Notes: generated by a model from the sequence alone, not told the origin. A stretch of DNA of 64,000 nucleotides from Oleiagrimonas sp. C23AA (GCF_011759385.1 NZ_JAARLY010000001.1:496001-560000); one strand, 5' to 3'. Positions 1 through 8,854 are shown, counted from the stretch's first letter. A program made the numbers and translations.

Positions 1-1326
1 GACCCATGGAAATCCGCGCGTGATGCAGGGAGCGGCAAGGTGGCCTGGCTTACGCGCGTGGGCAAACGCAACGGGCAGGAATATCGCCCGCGTGTGCTGC
101 TTTCAGCGCTACCAAATGCGCAGGCCACACAGGCGGTGGTCTGCAAGGCGGCCATGTGCGTGGGCAAGTCCATTTCGGCTATTCAATGGCGTCCCGGTCA
201 CGACGAGGTGTTGTTCACCGTGACCGATCCGCGTCGGGGGTTGGCGCAGTCCATCTATCGCTGGAAGCTGGCGACGGGGCAGGTTCAGCGGGTGGTGAAA
301 GCTTCCGGTCTGGTCAACGGTGGGCGTCGTACGACGTGGCAATGCGGGGCGTCAGCCAAGGCACTTGCCTGTGTCACCGCATCGGCCGGGCAGCCGCCAC
401 GATTGGAGCGTATCGACCTGCCGGGTGGGCAGCGTCACGTGCTGTTCGATCCGAATGCGGTGCTTGCCCAGGACATGGCCAAGATCCCGGTGCACCTGTT
501 GCAGTGGAAAGATGCGCAGGGGCGATGGTTCACAGGGAAGTTCTATGCGGCGCGGCGCGATGGCGATGGTGCTCCGCCGCTGTTCATTACTTACTACAGC
601 TGTCCCGGATTCGTGCGTGGCGGAGTGGGTGATGAGTGGCCGCTTGCCACGCTGGCACAGGACGGGATAGCGGCACTGTGTATCAATCGGCGACCGGATT
701 ACACCATGGACGCAGTGGCTCGCTACGGCGAGGGGTTGTCGGCGGTAAGAAGCGTGGTCAAACGTTTGGCGTCCAAGGGCCGGATCGATCGCACGCGTGT
801 GGGTATGGGGGGCCTTAGTTTTGGCGGCGAAGTCACCATGTGGACGGTGATGAAGTCGCATCTGCTGGCGGCCGCCTCGGTGGCCAATCCGGTGGTATCA
901 CCGCTGTATCGCCTGATAGGCAGCATGAAGGGCAAGGCCTTCGGCGAGGGGCTGCGTGAGCACTGGGGCGTGGGTTCGCCCAGCCAGACACCCGCGCGCT
1001 GGAAGGTGCTCTCGCCAGCCGCCAATCTGCACGCGATCCGCGCCCCGATCCTGTTTCAGCATTCCGAGCAGGAGTACATGTATGCGCTGGACTACGAAAT
1101 TCCGTTGATCCGCGAACATCGGGCGGACTTGTACGTGTTTCCCAACGAACCGCATCAGAAATTCCGGCCTCGGCACAAGCTGGCGGTGTACGAGCGGAAC
1201 CTGGATTGGTTCCGGTTCTGGCTGCAGGGCTACGAGGACCCGGTGCCTTCCAAAAAGGCGCAATACGCGCGATGGCGCGTGATGCGTCAGCACGTGAAAA
1301 AGGCGGGTGTTGGCGCGGCGCCTTGA
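1..1326 (+). CDS. Lasso peptide isopeptidase (Atxe2-like), 5' end outside window
   Basis: The reading frame is open from base 1, so the N-terminus (signal peptide and most of the propeller) lies to the left. The visible 441 residues have the end of a beta-propeller followed by an alpha/beta hydrolase domain of the prolyl oligopeptidase type. The nucleophile sits in GGLSFGGE (Ser codon 817-819), and a late EPHQK supplies a likely catalytic His (1153-1155). Enzymes of this family hydrolyse the isopeptide bond of lasso peptides, usually after TonB-dependent re-uptake. The gene converges on the lasso cyclase gene with only 9 bp between stops, which supports the assignment over a generic S9 peptidase. 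A second, ruined copy of its C-terminus lies at 17762-18042. Confidence 0.85.
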   Translation, partial: DPWKSARDAGSGKVAWLTRVGKRNGQEYRPRVLLSALPNAQATQAVVCKAAMCVGKSISAIQWRPGHDEVLFTVTDPRRGLAQSIYRWKLATGQVQRVVKASGLVNGGRRTTWQCGASAKALACVTASAGQPPRLERIDLPGGQRHVLFDPNAVLAQDMAKIPVHLLQWKDAQGRWFTGKFYAARRDGDGAPPLFITYYSCPGFVRGGVGDEWPLATLAQDGIAALCINRRPDYTMDAVARYGEGLSAVRSVVKRLASKGRIDRTRVGMGGLSFGGEVTMWTVMKSHLLAAASVANPVVSPLYRLIGSMKGKAFGEGLREHWGVGSPSQTPARWKVLSPAANLHAIRAPILFQHSEQEYMYALDYEIPLIREHRADLYVFPNEPHQKFRPRHKLAVYERNLDWFRFWLQGYEDPVPSKKAQYARWRVMRQHVKKAGVGAAP

Positions 1327-1335
1327 AGCTGCCCG

Positions 1336-3063
1336 CTAAGCGTGATTGCGTGCCCAGTTCTCGATCATGCACAGGTCGAACACGCGCATGAAGGTGCGGT
1401 CTAGCGCCGGCAGCGGGCTGTGCAGGAATTGATGCAGCGCCTGTGTGTCCAGCAGACCGTGTGCGCTTAGCTGGCCGTCCAGAAGAAAGCGTCCGATGGC
1501 CTGGGTGTTCTTGCGGTACACCGCGAAGGTGTAGTTCATGAAGGTGCCTTTGCTGCGCCGGTGCAGCACCGCCGGTGGCAGCTGGTTGGCGAAGGCGGCC
1601 CTGGCCATGGCGCGATTATGGCCCTGGGTAATCCACATCCAACTGGGTATGCGAAGGCAGGCCTCCATGACCGGTTGCGAAAGCAAGGGAAACCGGACGC
1701 GCCGGCCTGCGGCGCGCAGCGTGCCATCCCTGAATAACTGGTTGCCTGCAAGGTCGAAGATGCGCTCGCGATCACCGTGCAGCGCACGAGGCGGCGCATC
1801 GAACCACGGGTGCAGCTCCAGCGGCGGCAGGCTTTCATTGGCGTCCGCCAGAAACCGGGGATGGGACTCATAGGGGGCTTTGGGTTGGCGGCACAGCTTA
1901 CGCAGCGTCAGCCGCGTGGCTTTGGCCACGGTGCATCCATGGAGCCTGCTCAGATTGACGATGGCCTTGCCGCCTTCAGCCAGGCCTTTGATGCGAAGCG
2001 CGTCGGCGGCGGGTGCGGCCGAATGCAGGTAACAGAAGACGCTGTCACCGCCGCCACCGGAGAAAAGGCTATGCACGCCTTGCGTTTCGGCGGCATGGTC
2101 CATGGCGTGTGCCACGGCTCGGCCCAGTGCCCAGGCGGCGGGCCTGGGGGAATGCGCTGGCAGCTCAAAGCCAATGTCCGCATCGGCAAAGCTGAGCGGG
2201 TGCTGCAACAACTCGATGCCCAGTTGCCGCGCAATCAGACTGGCGTATTCGCGCTCATCGGCACCGGGCAAGGGTGTGGTCACGGTGCAGCAGTCCACGT
2301 GTGCGCCCACGTTCAACAGGCAGCCGCCAACAATGGACGAATCCAGCCCGCCGGAAAGCTCCAGAAGCAGGCGTCGGTCAGTCTCGGCCATGGCATGGAC
2401 GGCTGTTGTGATCGCCTCCCGCAGCATGAGTGCGGCCGAGGTGGGTTCGGTTTGCCGCTGCGCTTCGGCGACGAATCGCCACGGCGACCAGGCGACCTGA
2501 GTGGTGGTGGTTTCTGCATCGACCGCGAGCAGACATCCCGGCAGCAATTCACGGACGCCGACAAGGCCAGTGCGGGAGATCTTCATGTGCGGATGGCGCA
2601 CGTTGTGTCGCACGAATTCCCAGTCGATGTGGTCCTTATGCAGACCAAGTTCCGACGCCAGCGCCAGATCGCCGGTGATGAATCCATGGCCTTCCCGAAG
2701 GCGATAGACGCACGCCAAGCCCCCCGATGGATCGCGCATCACGGTGAAGCCTGCAGAGCTGGACTCGACTGGCTGAAACAACAGGTATTCGCCCCAGAAC
2801 TGCTCAAGCAGTTGCTGCCGCAAATGGGCGGGCGTCGGTGCGGTGGGCAGATCCATTGGATTTGCCACGGGGCGTCCGTGCCTGTCGTAAATTTCGCCGA
2901 GTAGCAGGCCGCCGTCGGGTAGTGTCAGCACTGGTGTTTCTCTGGCCGCGAACACGATCATGTGCCCGACCTGTCCCCGATTGCTCAGGTGCTGAAGTGC
3001 CAGTGCGCCGGCGTGCTGGTGTCCGAAAGCCTTGTCGGTCAAGGCGATATAGCGATGGCTCAT
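1336..3063 (-). CDS. Lasso peptide cyclase (C protein, asparagine synthetase-like), locus 1
   Basis: This 575-residue protein has an N-terminal glutamine-amidotransferase-like domain without the catalytic Cys at position 2, followed by an ATP-binding synthetase domain with the PP-loop SGGLDSS (about residues 236-242). Lasso cyclases of this type adenylate the acceptor Asp/Glu side chain and join it to the core N-terminus. The start MSHRYIAL was chosen because its ATG overlaps the B stop codon (TGATG at 3061-3065), giving translational coupling; upstream ATGs would overlap B deeply. Order A-B-C on the minus strand fits a lasso operon. This is the only intact cyclase in the window, so any product from either precursor would depend on it. 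Confidence 0.93.
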   Translation of the reverse strand: MSHRYIALTDKAFGHQHAGALALQHLSNRGQVGHMIVFAARETPVLTLPDGGLLLGEIYDRHGRPVANPMDLPTAPTPAHLRQQLLEQFWGEYLLFQPVESSSAGFTVMRDPSGGLACVYRLREGHGFITGDLALASELGLHKDHIDWEFVRHNVRHPHMKISRTGLVGVRELLPGCLLAVDAETTTTQVAWSPWRFVAEAQRQTEPTSAALMLREAITTAVHAMAETDRRLLLELSGGLDSSIVGGCLLNVGAHVDCCTVTTPLPGADEREYASLIARQLGIELLQHPLSFADADIGFELPAHSPRPAAWALGRAVAHAMDHAAETQGVHSLFSGGGGDSVFCYLHSAAPAADALRIKGLAEGGKAIVNLSRLHGCTVAKATRLTLRKLCRQPKAPYESHPRFLADANESLPPLELHPWFDAPPRALHGDRERIFDLAGNQLFRDGTLRAAGRRVRFPLLSQPVMEACLRIPSWMWITQGHNRAMARAAFANQLPPAVLHRRSKGTFMNYTFAVYRKNTQAIGRFLLDGQLSAHGLLDTQALHQFLHSPLPALDRTFMRVFDLCMIENWARNHA

Positions 3064-3734
3064 CAGATCACCCGAATTGGAACGTGCGCTTGCGCGGTGC
3101 CCAGGGCTTCGTTCAACACCCATGAGCCGCGTTGAACCCATGCGTGGGCGGAGAATGGATCGGCGGCGATGCCCATCACCAGTTGGGCGTAGAGCCCGCG
3201 CGCGGCAAGAAAGCGGACCATCGCCAGCGAGTCGACCAGGCAGCGCGTGGGAATGGGCACGAAAGGGCGCACGCGGTGAAAGTGCATGGCTGTTTCCAGC
3301 AGGCGTTGGCGGCAGCGGGCATCACCGTCGCCGGGTGGTGATGCTTTCCGTTGCCGGTAGTCACTCAAGGTCGTGAGGATGGACTTCAGGGGCCGCGTGT
3401 TCAGTTGCCAGCGCATCAGCGCAACGCTGAAAAACACTTGGCTTGCCATCGGGAACGAAGCAGGGATATCGACGTTGGGTACTTCAAGCGCGCTACGCCT
3501 GGGTGCCGTTGTTGTTGCGGTGTGGCATGAGGTGGGCACCGAGGCCGTCAGCACGCCGCGCTCGATCAGCGGCCCGATATCGGCATCCGTTCGGTCGGTG
3601 GCGTCCAGGTAGTCGAGCAACCGGCGTTCCAGCGCCTTGGACAGCTGAAAATATCGGTCCTTCTGGATGTCGAGGAAAAACAGCCGACCGTCCAGTTCGC
3701 AGAACGAAAGGTCATCACTCAGATAGCCGATCAT
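3063..3734 (-). CDS. Lasso peptide B protein (RRE plus leader peptidase), locus 1
   Basis: The first ~70 residues form a PqqD-like recognition domain (DGRLFFLDIQKDRYFQL) that would bind the leader. The C-terminal part is a transglutaminase-like cysteine peptidase with Cys165 in PTRCLVDS and His in FSAHAWVQ. In most family members an Asp follows 12 residues after that His; here it is Glu (LNEALG). The protein would cut the leader and hand the core to the cyclase. An ATG at 3734 is preferred because the paralogue at 21298-21984 starts at the same Met; a GTG nine bases upstream (3743) is possible. The ribosome site is weak and the gene follows a terminator-like hairpin, which suggests lower expression than the precursor. 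Confidence 0.92.
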   Translation of the reverse strand: MIGYLSDDLSFCELDGRLFFLDIQKDRYFQLSKALERRLLDYLDATDRTDADIGPLIERGVLTASVPTSCHTATTTAPRRSALEVPNVDIPASFPMASQVFFSVALMRWQLNTRPLKSILTTLSDYRQRKASPPGDGDARCRQRLLETAMHFHRVRPFVPIPTRCLVDSLAMVRFLAARGLYAQLVMGIAADPFSAHAWVQRGSWVLNEALGTAQAHVPIRVI

Positions 3735-3748
3735 CGTCGTCACCCAGG

Positions 3749-3777
3749 AAAAAAAGGGCGCGCCTTGCGACGCGCCC
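3749..3777 (-). terminator. Hairpin with U-run between precursor and B gene, locus 1
   Basis: On the minus strand GGGCGCG pairs with CGCGCCC across an 8-base loop and is followed by a run of seven T. It lies just after the precursor stop and before B. Such a structure can act as a partial terminator and 3' stabiliser, giving much more precursor than enzyme mRNA. The second locus has the equivalent structure with a different stem sequence. Confidence 0.8.
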
Positions 3778-3784
3778 CGGTGGG

Positions 3785-3925
3785 TCAGTCTTCGGAGATG
3801 CCCATGACCTGGGTACCGCCGATGGCCTCATCGTTACCGAGACCTCCCTGGGTATCGACGCTGGCGATGCCGAGCTCGATCACGTCTTCCGACGCGTTGG
3901 TGCGGATGTCTTCGTTGGTGTTCAT
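3785..3925 (-). CDS. Xanthomonin-type lasso peptide precursor, locus 1
   Basis: This 46-residue ORF has a good ribosome site (TAGGAG, 8 bases before ATG). The 26-residue leader ends in VDTQ, with the conserved Thr at the -2 position required by lasso maturation. The predicted core is GGLGNDEAIGGTQVMGISED. Gly1 and Glu7 would close a seven-residue ring, since positions 8 and 9 are Ala and Ile. The Gly-Gly start, Glu7, Ile9-Gly10-Gly11, Val14 and GISE tail resemble xanthomonins, lasso peptides with an unusually small ring. The exact C-terminus of the mature peptide is unknown because tails are often trimmed. The gene lies directly upstream of B and C. Confidence 0.93.
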   Translation of the reverse strand: MNTNEDIRTNASEDVIELGIASVDTQGGLGNDEAIGGTQVMGISED

Positions 3926-3989
3926 GTCAGTCTCCTACCGTTGGCGTCATGGCAGTTCCATGACAGGTTCAACGTAGGGACCAAGTATT

Positions 3990-4053
3990 TTTATACTCAA
4001 ATGATTTTCATTGAATTATCCGGTGATTATTTTTCAGTGTGACGCCGATCACG
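3990..4053 (-). promoter_or_regulatory. Promoter region of precursor 1 with CRP-type site
   Basis: The spacer upstream of the precursor is AT-rich against a GC-rich background. TGTGA-N6-TCACG at 4038-4053 matches the CRP/Clp consensus in nine of ten bases. On the minus strand a TATAAA (3990-3995) could be the -10 box, which would place the centre of the CRP-type site about 60 bases upstream of transcription start. Locus 2 keeps the same site with the perfect consensus. The motifs are seen directly; regulation is inferred. Confidence 0.6.
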
Positions 4054-4125
4054 CCTCCTGCGGCGCAACCGTGTGCCTTGGCCGCCCTTACGGCGTCAGT
4101 GATGAGGCAGGAACTGACGATAGTT

Positions 4126-4749
4126 CTAGCGAAGATCGTCCGTGCGCTCGTCGAGCAGCTCCACGATGCAGGGCACCAGCTGTTTGCGGTATTCGTGATA
4201 ATCGCGTAGCGCGGACTTCAGCGCCCTGGTGTTGCTGGGCCAGTAAGCCAGCAACTGCGACAGCTCTTCATGGGCCTGGTTGAGCAAGCTTTGCTTGGCG
4301 CGGCGCACGGGGGCCAAGCGGTCGTTGGCTTGGTTAATGGCTCGCTGAAGAGCACGGTGATTCGTCCAGCGGGCTATCGCATCGAAAAAATGTCAGGTGC
4401 GTTTCACCACGTCTTCATTGGGCGCAACGGCCAGGGTTCCTCGTTGGCGGGTATGGCGTGCAGCACCTACATCGCACGCCATCAGCAGTAGACGTTCCAT
4501 CCAGTCGTAGAGGTCGCGCAAGGCAATCTCACTGAACATGGGAACGTGCAAGCCACTACGTGTGTGATCGGCGACCAGCTCTTCGCCGACCAGACGATAC
4601 AGGGCGAATCGAACCGGGGTCAGGCTGGTACTGAACTGAGCGGCGAGCGTCGCCGGGTCAATACGTTGCCCAGGAGCGTAGTGCCCTGATCGCAGGTGGC
4701 ACTTGATTTGCCGGTACACCAAAACGCTTTTGGAGTGCGTTGTGCTCAT
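4126..4749 (-). pseudogene. GntR-family regulator interrupted by one in-frame stop, locus 1
   Basis: The frame stays aligned with the intact regulator at 24197-24823 along its whole length, but a TGA at 4393-4395 replaces the Trp codon of AKRTWQLFD. Translation would stop after 118 residues, leaving the winged-helix domain (about residues 1-80) and removing most of the C-terminal helical effector domain. The remainder (4126-4392) still reads as a good match ending in ERTDDLR. The truncated product could still bind DNA without responding to its signal, or the gene may be dead. It is transcribed in the same direction as the precursor and lies upstream of it. Confidence 0.85.
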
Positions 4750-5082
4750 CGCGGGACTCCATGTCTGCGGACATCGTCCAGTCAAGAATGAGTCTCATGC
4801 AGAGTGTCTTACCAGTCAGCCTAGTGGACACCCATGGCTTTAAACGCGAACGTGGTCACTTTCTGCGCAGTGGATGGCAGCGCTGATATGCGACACCTCT
4901 GCCAGGTCACCCAGGCGCTGTAGGAAGTTGGCGGGGCATGTTGTTGCAATATGCGGGGAGTGCTGGCTCTTGCGCTAACACTAGCGACGCCGCGCGCTGT
5001 TCCCTCTTCTGTGGCAAGGTCGTGGTCGAGGGGGAGGGGTTTGTCTTCCAGTCGGAGTGCTTCAATATCGCGGGACGCGACC
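4750..5082. other. Intergenic stretch without a supported gene
   Basis: No reading frame here resembles a known protein. It would hold the promoter of the broken GntR gene. Nothing else is visible. Confidence 0.5.
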
Positions 5083-5151
5083 ATGCCTATCATCTGTAGC
5101 TACTTCGGCATCTACGTACGCATCTATTTCGCGGGAGCGGACAATGATTAA
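5083..5151 (+). pseudogene. Truncated DUF4160 remnant
   Basis: The 22-residue frame begins MPIICSYFGIYVRIYFAG, which matches the start of DUF4160 proteins, but ends at a TAA instead of running the usual ~80 residues. DUF4160 genes normally precede DUF2442 genes, and the DUF2442 start codon overlaps this remnant. It now acts at most as a leader for the downstream gene. Confidence 0.6.
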
Positions 5152-5413
5152 GCTCAAAGCCGTGGAACCCAAAGGCGACTACCACCTGTTGCTGCATTTC
5201 TCGGACAGCACTGCCGGTGTTTACGACTTCGCCCCCTTCGTGGCAGCGAACACCGTCATGACGCAGCCCTTGTCCGAGCCTGAGTTCTTCGCCCGCTACT
5301 TCATTGAGCTGGGCGCGTTGGGATGGCCCAATGGCTTTGATCTGAGCACCGGAGCGCTGCAAAAGCGGCTACGGGATCTTGGTGCCTTGCATCAAGATCC
5401 CGAGGCGGCATGA
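5144..5413 (+). CDS. DUF2442 domain protein
   Basis: The 89-residue protein starts MIKLKAVEPKGDYHLLLHF and contains the DUF2442 pattern of a short beta-rich N-terminus, YDFAPF and LGWPNGFDLS. Family members are usually paired with DUF4160 proteins and are sometimes discussed as toxin-antitoxin-like, but their role is unknown. Here the partner is only a 22-residue stub. The ATG lies within the end of that stub, so coupling is likely. No function is assigned. Confidence 0.75.
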   Translation: MIKLKAVEPKGDYHLLLHFSDSTAGVYDFAPFVAANTVMTQPLSEPEFFARYFIELGALGWPNGFDLSTGALQKRLRDLGALHQDPEAA

Positions 5414-5581
5414 GAGCGTCGGCGTTGCCCGCGTCGCAGACGAAGAGCAGGCGCTCGCGGTAACTAGGCAAAGTCCGGCATGGCGCTGTTTTGCCGACGG
5501 CGATGTCCTTGCTGGGGCCCAATGGCTGTCGGGCAAGCCACCATTGTCGGGGCAGAAAATCACTCTGACCCGTTTATAGAC

Positions 5582-6514
5582 CTACTTGATCGCGCTCCCT
5601 TGGCTTGGCCAGCGCCACACCGGATCACCTAGCACTTCGGCAAAGTAGTTGGCCACCGCCTCTACCTTTGCCGGCCGGTGACGGGTGGTCGGGGACACGA
5701 AGTACAGGCCACCGCCGGACTGCTCCCAGTCGGGGAGCAGTGGCAGCAGGCGGCCGTCTTGCAGGTACTCGGCGGCGATGAACTCGGGCAAGGCGGCAAC
5801 GGCCTCACCGGCCAGCAACACCGGGAGCAGCGCTTCCGAATTGGTCACGCGCAGCCGGCCCATAGGGTGCACCACTTGCTCCCGGCGGCCGTTACGGAAA
5901 CGCCATGCATCGCTTCCCGCGCGGAACGCGTAGGCGAGGCAATGGGTTGGGTCCAGGTCGCGCGGGTGCGTGGGTGCGCCGTACCTCTGCACATAGGCCG
6001 GCGCCGCCACGGTGAACCGCGACACCTTGCACAAGCGCCGCGCGGCCAGCGATGAATCGGGCAGCGACGCGATGCGCAGCGCCGCATCGAAGCCGTCGCC
6101 AATGATGTCGACCACGGCATCAGACAGATGCAGGTCGACGGACAACTCCGGATAGCGCTTGAGCAAGTCCGGAAGCAAGGGAGCGACCCAGCGCACGCCG
6201 AATGTCATCGGCACGGCAATCCGGACCGTCCCGCGCGGGGAGGCGGACTGGTCGCGCGCCATGGCCTCGGCCTCCTCGGCATCGCGGTAGAGCTGCGTCG
6301 CGCGCTCCAGCAGGTTGCTGCCGAAGACGGTCAGCGCGAGCTGGCGCGAGGTCCGGTTGAACACCCTCGCGCCCAGGCGCTTTTCCAGCCGTGCGATGCC
6401 CCGCGAGAGCGTCGGCACCGAAAGATCGAGCTCGCGCGCCGCGGCCCGGAACGATCGGCATTCGGCGATCTTGGCGAACAGTGCGAGCCCTTCGAAATCC
6501 GGCAACTTGGACAT
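5582..6514 (-). CDS. LysR-family transcriptional regulator
   Basis: The 310-residue protein has an N-terminal winged helix (FRAAARELDLSVPTLSRGIARLEKRLG, split here as FRAAARELDLSVPTLS and RGIARLEKRLG) and a C-terminal LysR substrate-binding domain. It belongs to the group typified by regulators of short-chain dehydrogenases and quinone-type oxidoreductases. It is divergent from the SDR gene at 6614, with about 100 bp of AT-richer DNA between them, so it probably controls that gene and itself. The inducer is unknown. Confidence 0.88.
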   Translation of the reverse strand: MSKLPDFEGLALFAKIAECRSFRAAARELDLSVPTLSRGIARLEKRLGARVFNRTSRQLALTVFGSNLLERATQLYRDAEEAEAMARDQSASPRGTVRIAVPMTFGVRWVAPLLPDLLKRYPELSVDLHLSDAVVDIIGDGFDAALRIASLPDSSLAARRLCKVSRFTVAAPAYVQRYGAPTHPRDLDPTHCLAYAFRAGSDAWRFRNGRREQVVHPMGRLRVTNSEALLPVLLAGEAVAALPEFIAAEYLQDGRLLPLLPDWEQSGGGLYFVSPTTRHRPAKVEAVANYFAEVLGDPVWRWPSQGSAIK

Positions 6515-6613
6515 ATCAATTTTGAAACGATGGATTTCATTTGATTCTATTTAGTTACAAACATTTCGTCGATATCTTTTCGCTGTCAGTCACTCACCCA
6601 TGAGGTTCCACCC

Positions 6614-7372
6614 ATGTCACGCAAACTCGAAAACAAGATCGCGCTGGTCACCGGCGGCAGCACCGGCATCGGCCTGGAGACGGCCCGCCAGTTCGCGCTG
6701 GAAGGCGCCACCGTCTACATCACCGGCCGCCGCAAGGCCGAACTCGAAGCTGCGGCAGCCTCCATCGGTCCGCAGGCCATCGCGGTCCAGGTGGATTCGG
6801 CCAAGCTAGGCGACCTGCAGCATCTCGCCGAGCGCATCAGCGCCGAGCAGGGGCAGTTGGACGTACTGTTCGTCAATGCCGGCGGCGGCTCCATGCTTGC
6901 GCTTGGCGAGATCACCGAGGAGCACTTCGACGACACCTTCAACCGCAACGTCAAGGGCACGCTGTTCACCGTGCAGACCCTGTTGCCGATCCTCGGTGAA
7001 GGGGCCTCGGTCATCCTGACCGGCTCCACCGCCGCGACCACCGGTTCGCCCGCTTTCAGCGTCTATGGCGCATCCAAGGCGGCGGTGCGGACGTTCGTCC
7101 GCAACTGGATTCTCGACGTCGACAAGAGTCGCCGGATCCGCTTCAACACGCTGAGCCCTGGCCCCACGCGCACGCCGGGCTTGGTCGGTCTCGCCGGACC
7201 GGATGCGGCCCAGCAGCAGGGGCTGCTCGATTTCCTCGCCACGCAGGTGCCGCTGGGCCGCGTCGGTGAGCCGGTGGAGATCGCCCGTGCGGCCGTGTTC
7301 CTTGCCTCCGATGACTCCAGCTTCGTCAACGGCACCGAGCTCTTCGTCGACGGTGGCCAGGCACAGGTGTGA
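6614..7372 (+). CDS. Short-chain dehydrogenase/reductase (classical SDR)
   Basis: The 252-residue protein has the NAD(P)-binding TGGSTGIG motif near residue 14, an NAGG segment near residue 90 and the catalytic YGASK near residue 155, with Ser in TGSTAA upstream. The end FVNGTELFVDGGQAQV is typical of cytosolic classical SDRs. Its substrate cannot be read from the sequence. It is divergent from a LysR gene and probably its target. A GC-rich inverted repeat around 7409-7435 lacks a T-run and is a poor terminator. Confidence 0.9.
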   Translation: MSRKLENKIALVTGGSTGIGLETARQFALEGATVYITGRRKAELEAAAASIGPQAIAVQVDSAKLGDLQHLAERISAEQGQLDVLFVNAGGGSMLALGEITEEHFDDTFNRNVKGTLFTVQTLLPILGEGASVILTGSTAATTGSPAFSVYGASKAAVRTFVRNWILDVDKSRRIRFNTLSPGPTRTPGLVGLAGPDAAQQQGLLDFLATQVPLGRVGEPVEIARAAVFLASDDSSFVNGTELFVDGGQAQV

Positions 7373-7629
7373 GGATCGGACTCTCACGCACTTCTGCCCC
7401 TCAGAAGCCGGAACGCTCCCTTGCCGGAGCGTCCCGGCGGCCTGAAGTGACAGAGGGTGCGTGAGGCGCCGGGGAGGGTTTCTTTCCAGAGAAGCCCTCC
7501 CGACGAACGCAGATATCAACCTGCCGATATCCCTCTGAAAACGGTTCCAGGTACATATAGGCCCGAGGTCAATTCCCGCACTCGTGCTGCGTCTGCCGGC
7601 GACGTCGCAGCGCCAGCTATGCCAGAGCG

Positions 7630-7895
7630 GGGAAATGCAACAGGGTCATCCGCTATCCGCGCGCGTACCGGATGGAAGTCGATGTAGCGACAGCACCTCA
7701 ACGGATCGTTGCAGCTGTCAACAATGCAGGATGTGTAACGGCCTTCGCAGCGTGTGCCGATGCGCCAGTGACGCGCATGGAACTGATGGGCGTATTTGGC
7801 GCGCCAGCTCCTTCATGAGGCGGGCGACCAGCCGACCTCGGGCAGTGTGACCGGCAAATGGACGTGCTTGTTCATCAACACGGAGGCGTGCGGCG
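7630..7895 (-). pseudogene. Decayed REP-associated tyrosine transposase (RAYT)
   Basis: On the minus strand, two frames together give the marks of a RAYT/Y1 transposase: VLMNKHVHLPVTLPEVG (the HUH-type region, normally LMPNHVHLL), then EGRYTSCIVDS and CCRYIDFHPVRARIADDP (normally CYRYIELNPVRARMV). The stretch is interrupted by stops and lacks the N-terminal part. RAYTs mobilise short palindromic REP elements, and several such elements occur in this window. The rest of 7373-8138 holds no supported gene. Confidence 0.7.
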
Positions 7896-8086
7896 CATAT
7901 CGCGTGGCAAGGATCGCCTCTCGCCACAGGTTCCGCTGACGGCCACGATCAGCGTCACCGAGAAAGCACGTCAGGCGATGGTTGCCACGCTGGACGATGT
8001 GCTGCGGTATGCGGTGCGGGAAGGTAAAATTGGCCCCGCTCTCTTGAAGTCACGTCGGCCTAGATCGCTTTCCTGCTGCAGGCAAA

Positions 8087-8134
8087 ACAGGGATCAGAGC
8101 GCACTCTCTCGAAAGTCGACTCTGACCCCTTGCT
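8087..8134. repeat. Inverted pair of the GGGGTCAGAGTGA-type mini-element
   Basis: GGGATCAGAG at 8087-8097 is answered by CTCTGACCCC about 25 bases later, forming an imperfect inverted repeat. Related single copies occur at 5563-5577 (CTCTGACCCG) and 9316-9330 (GGGGTCAGACTCA), and another GGGGTCATG follows at 9352. All lie between genes. They look like degraded short palindromic repeats. Confidence 0.5.
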
Positions 8135-8138
8135 TGAA

Positions 8139-8729
8139 TCATCCCGCCGTCAGGTTTTCCTCAGAAAATGCTCGGGCTACGGACGGTAGCAGCTTCATCC
8201 GATCGTAATAGCTTTGAAGGCGCTCCGTCTGCTCAAGGCCACTCCTGGCAGACGCCATCAGAACCCAGAAAAGGTAGCAGTCGGCTATCGTGAGATTCTT
8301 GCCGACAAGATAATTTTTGTCGCCCATCTGGTCATCCAGGATAGAAAAGGCCTTTGCAAGCTTTTTTCGAGCCCGTTCCTTCTCCGTCTCTGTAAAATCC
8401 ATGAAGAATGGCGCGTAGTTTCCATGAATTTCAGAAGCCATGAAGGCAAGCGCTTCCAGGATGTGCCATTTTTCGATGCCTTTTTCGGGAAGAAGCTTGC
8501 CGCTGTTTTCGGCAATGTAATTAAGGATAACCGGATTCTCCGTGAGCACCTCTCCATCGTCGAGTTCGAGCGCTGGGATGTAGCCCTTGGGATTGATTGA
8601 CAGGAAGTCACGACGATCTTCAGTCTTTTTCTCATGGGTGATCCCAATGAGCGTGTAGGGAAGATCTGCTTCGATCAACGCGATGTGACTGGCGAGGCTG
8701 CAAGCTCCCGGATAGTAGTAGAGCACCAT
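8139..8729 (-). CDS. Glutathione S-transferase
   Basis: This 196-residue protein starts MVLYYYPGACSLASHIAL, with a thioredoxin-fold N-domain including the cis-Pro region (GYIPALEL) and the Ser/Glu glutathione-binding segment LTENPVIL, then an all-helical C-domain. The second Met was chosen because GGAGA lies a normal distance before it (the longer form adds four residues). It would conjugate or reduce electrophiles with glutathione. GC content is near 50 percent, visibly lower than in its neighbours, which suggests transfer. It is divergent from an HxlR regulator. Confidence 0.9.
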   Translation of the reverse strand: MVLYYYPGACSLASHIALIEADLPYTLIGITHEKKTEDRRDFLSINPKGYIPALELDDGEVLTENPVILNYIAENSGKLLPEKGIEKWHILEALAFMASEIHGNYAPFFMDFTETEKERARKKLAKAFSILDDQMGDKNYLVGKNLTIADCYLFWVLMASARSGLEQTERLQSYYDRMKLLPSVARAFSEENLTAG

Positions 8730-8854
8730 AGTAGTCTCCATATGTTGGACTTCCCCTCATCAATTCCTTGCCTTGAGGACGTCTCGTTTGTTGGCAGCCA
8801 CAACCTATGTAATCTGAAAAATCCCGTCAAAGCATATGTTTAGGAGTAGGTCAA

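Noticed and set aside
1777-2904. Long plus-strand frame opposite the lasso cyclase
   Set aside because: It is the antisense shadow of the cyclase gene in GC-rich DNA and shows no domain.
3735-3743. GTG at 3743 as the start of the locus 1 B gene
   Set aside because: The paralogue has GCC-ACG-ACG before its ATG and no GTG there, so the shared ATG is the better choice, though GTG is not excluded.
5083-5413. DUF4160/DUF2442 as a working toxin-antitoxin pair
   Set aside because: The first gene is only a 22-residue stub, and toxin activity of these families is not established.
7405-7440. Inverted repeat after the first SDR gene as an intrinsic terminator
   Set aside because: The stem has a mismatch and no T-run follows.
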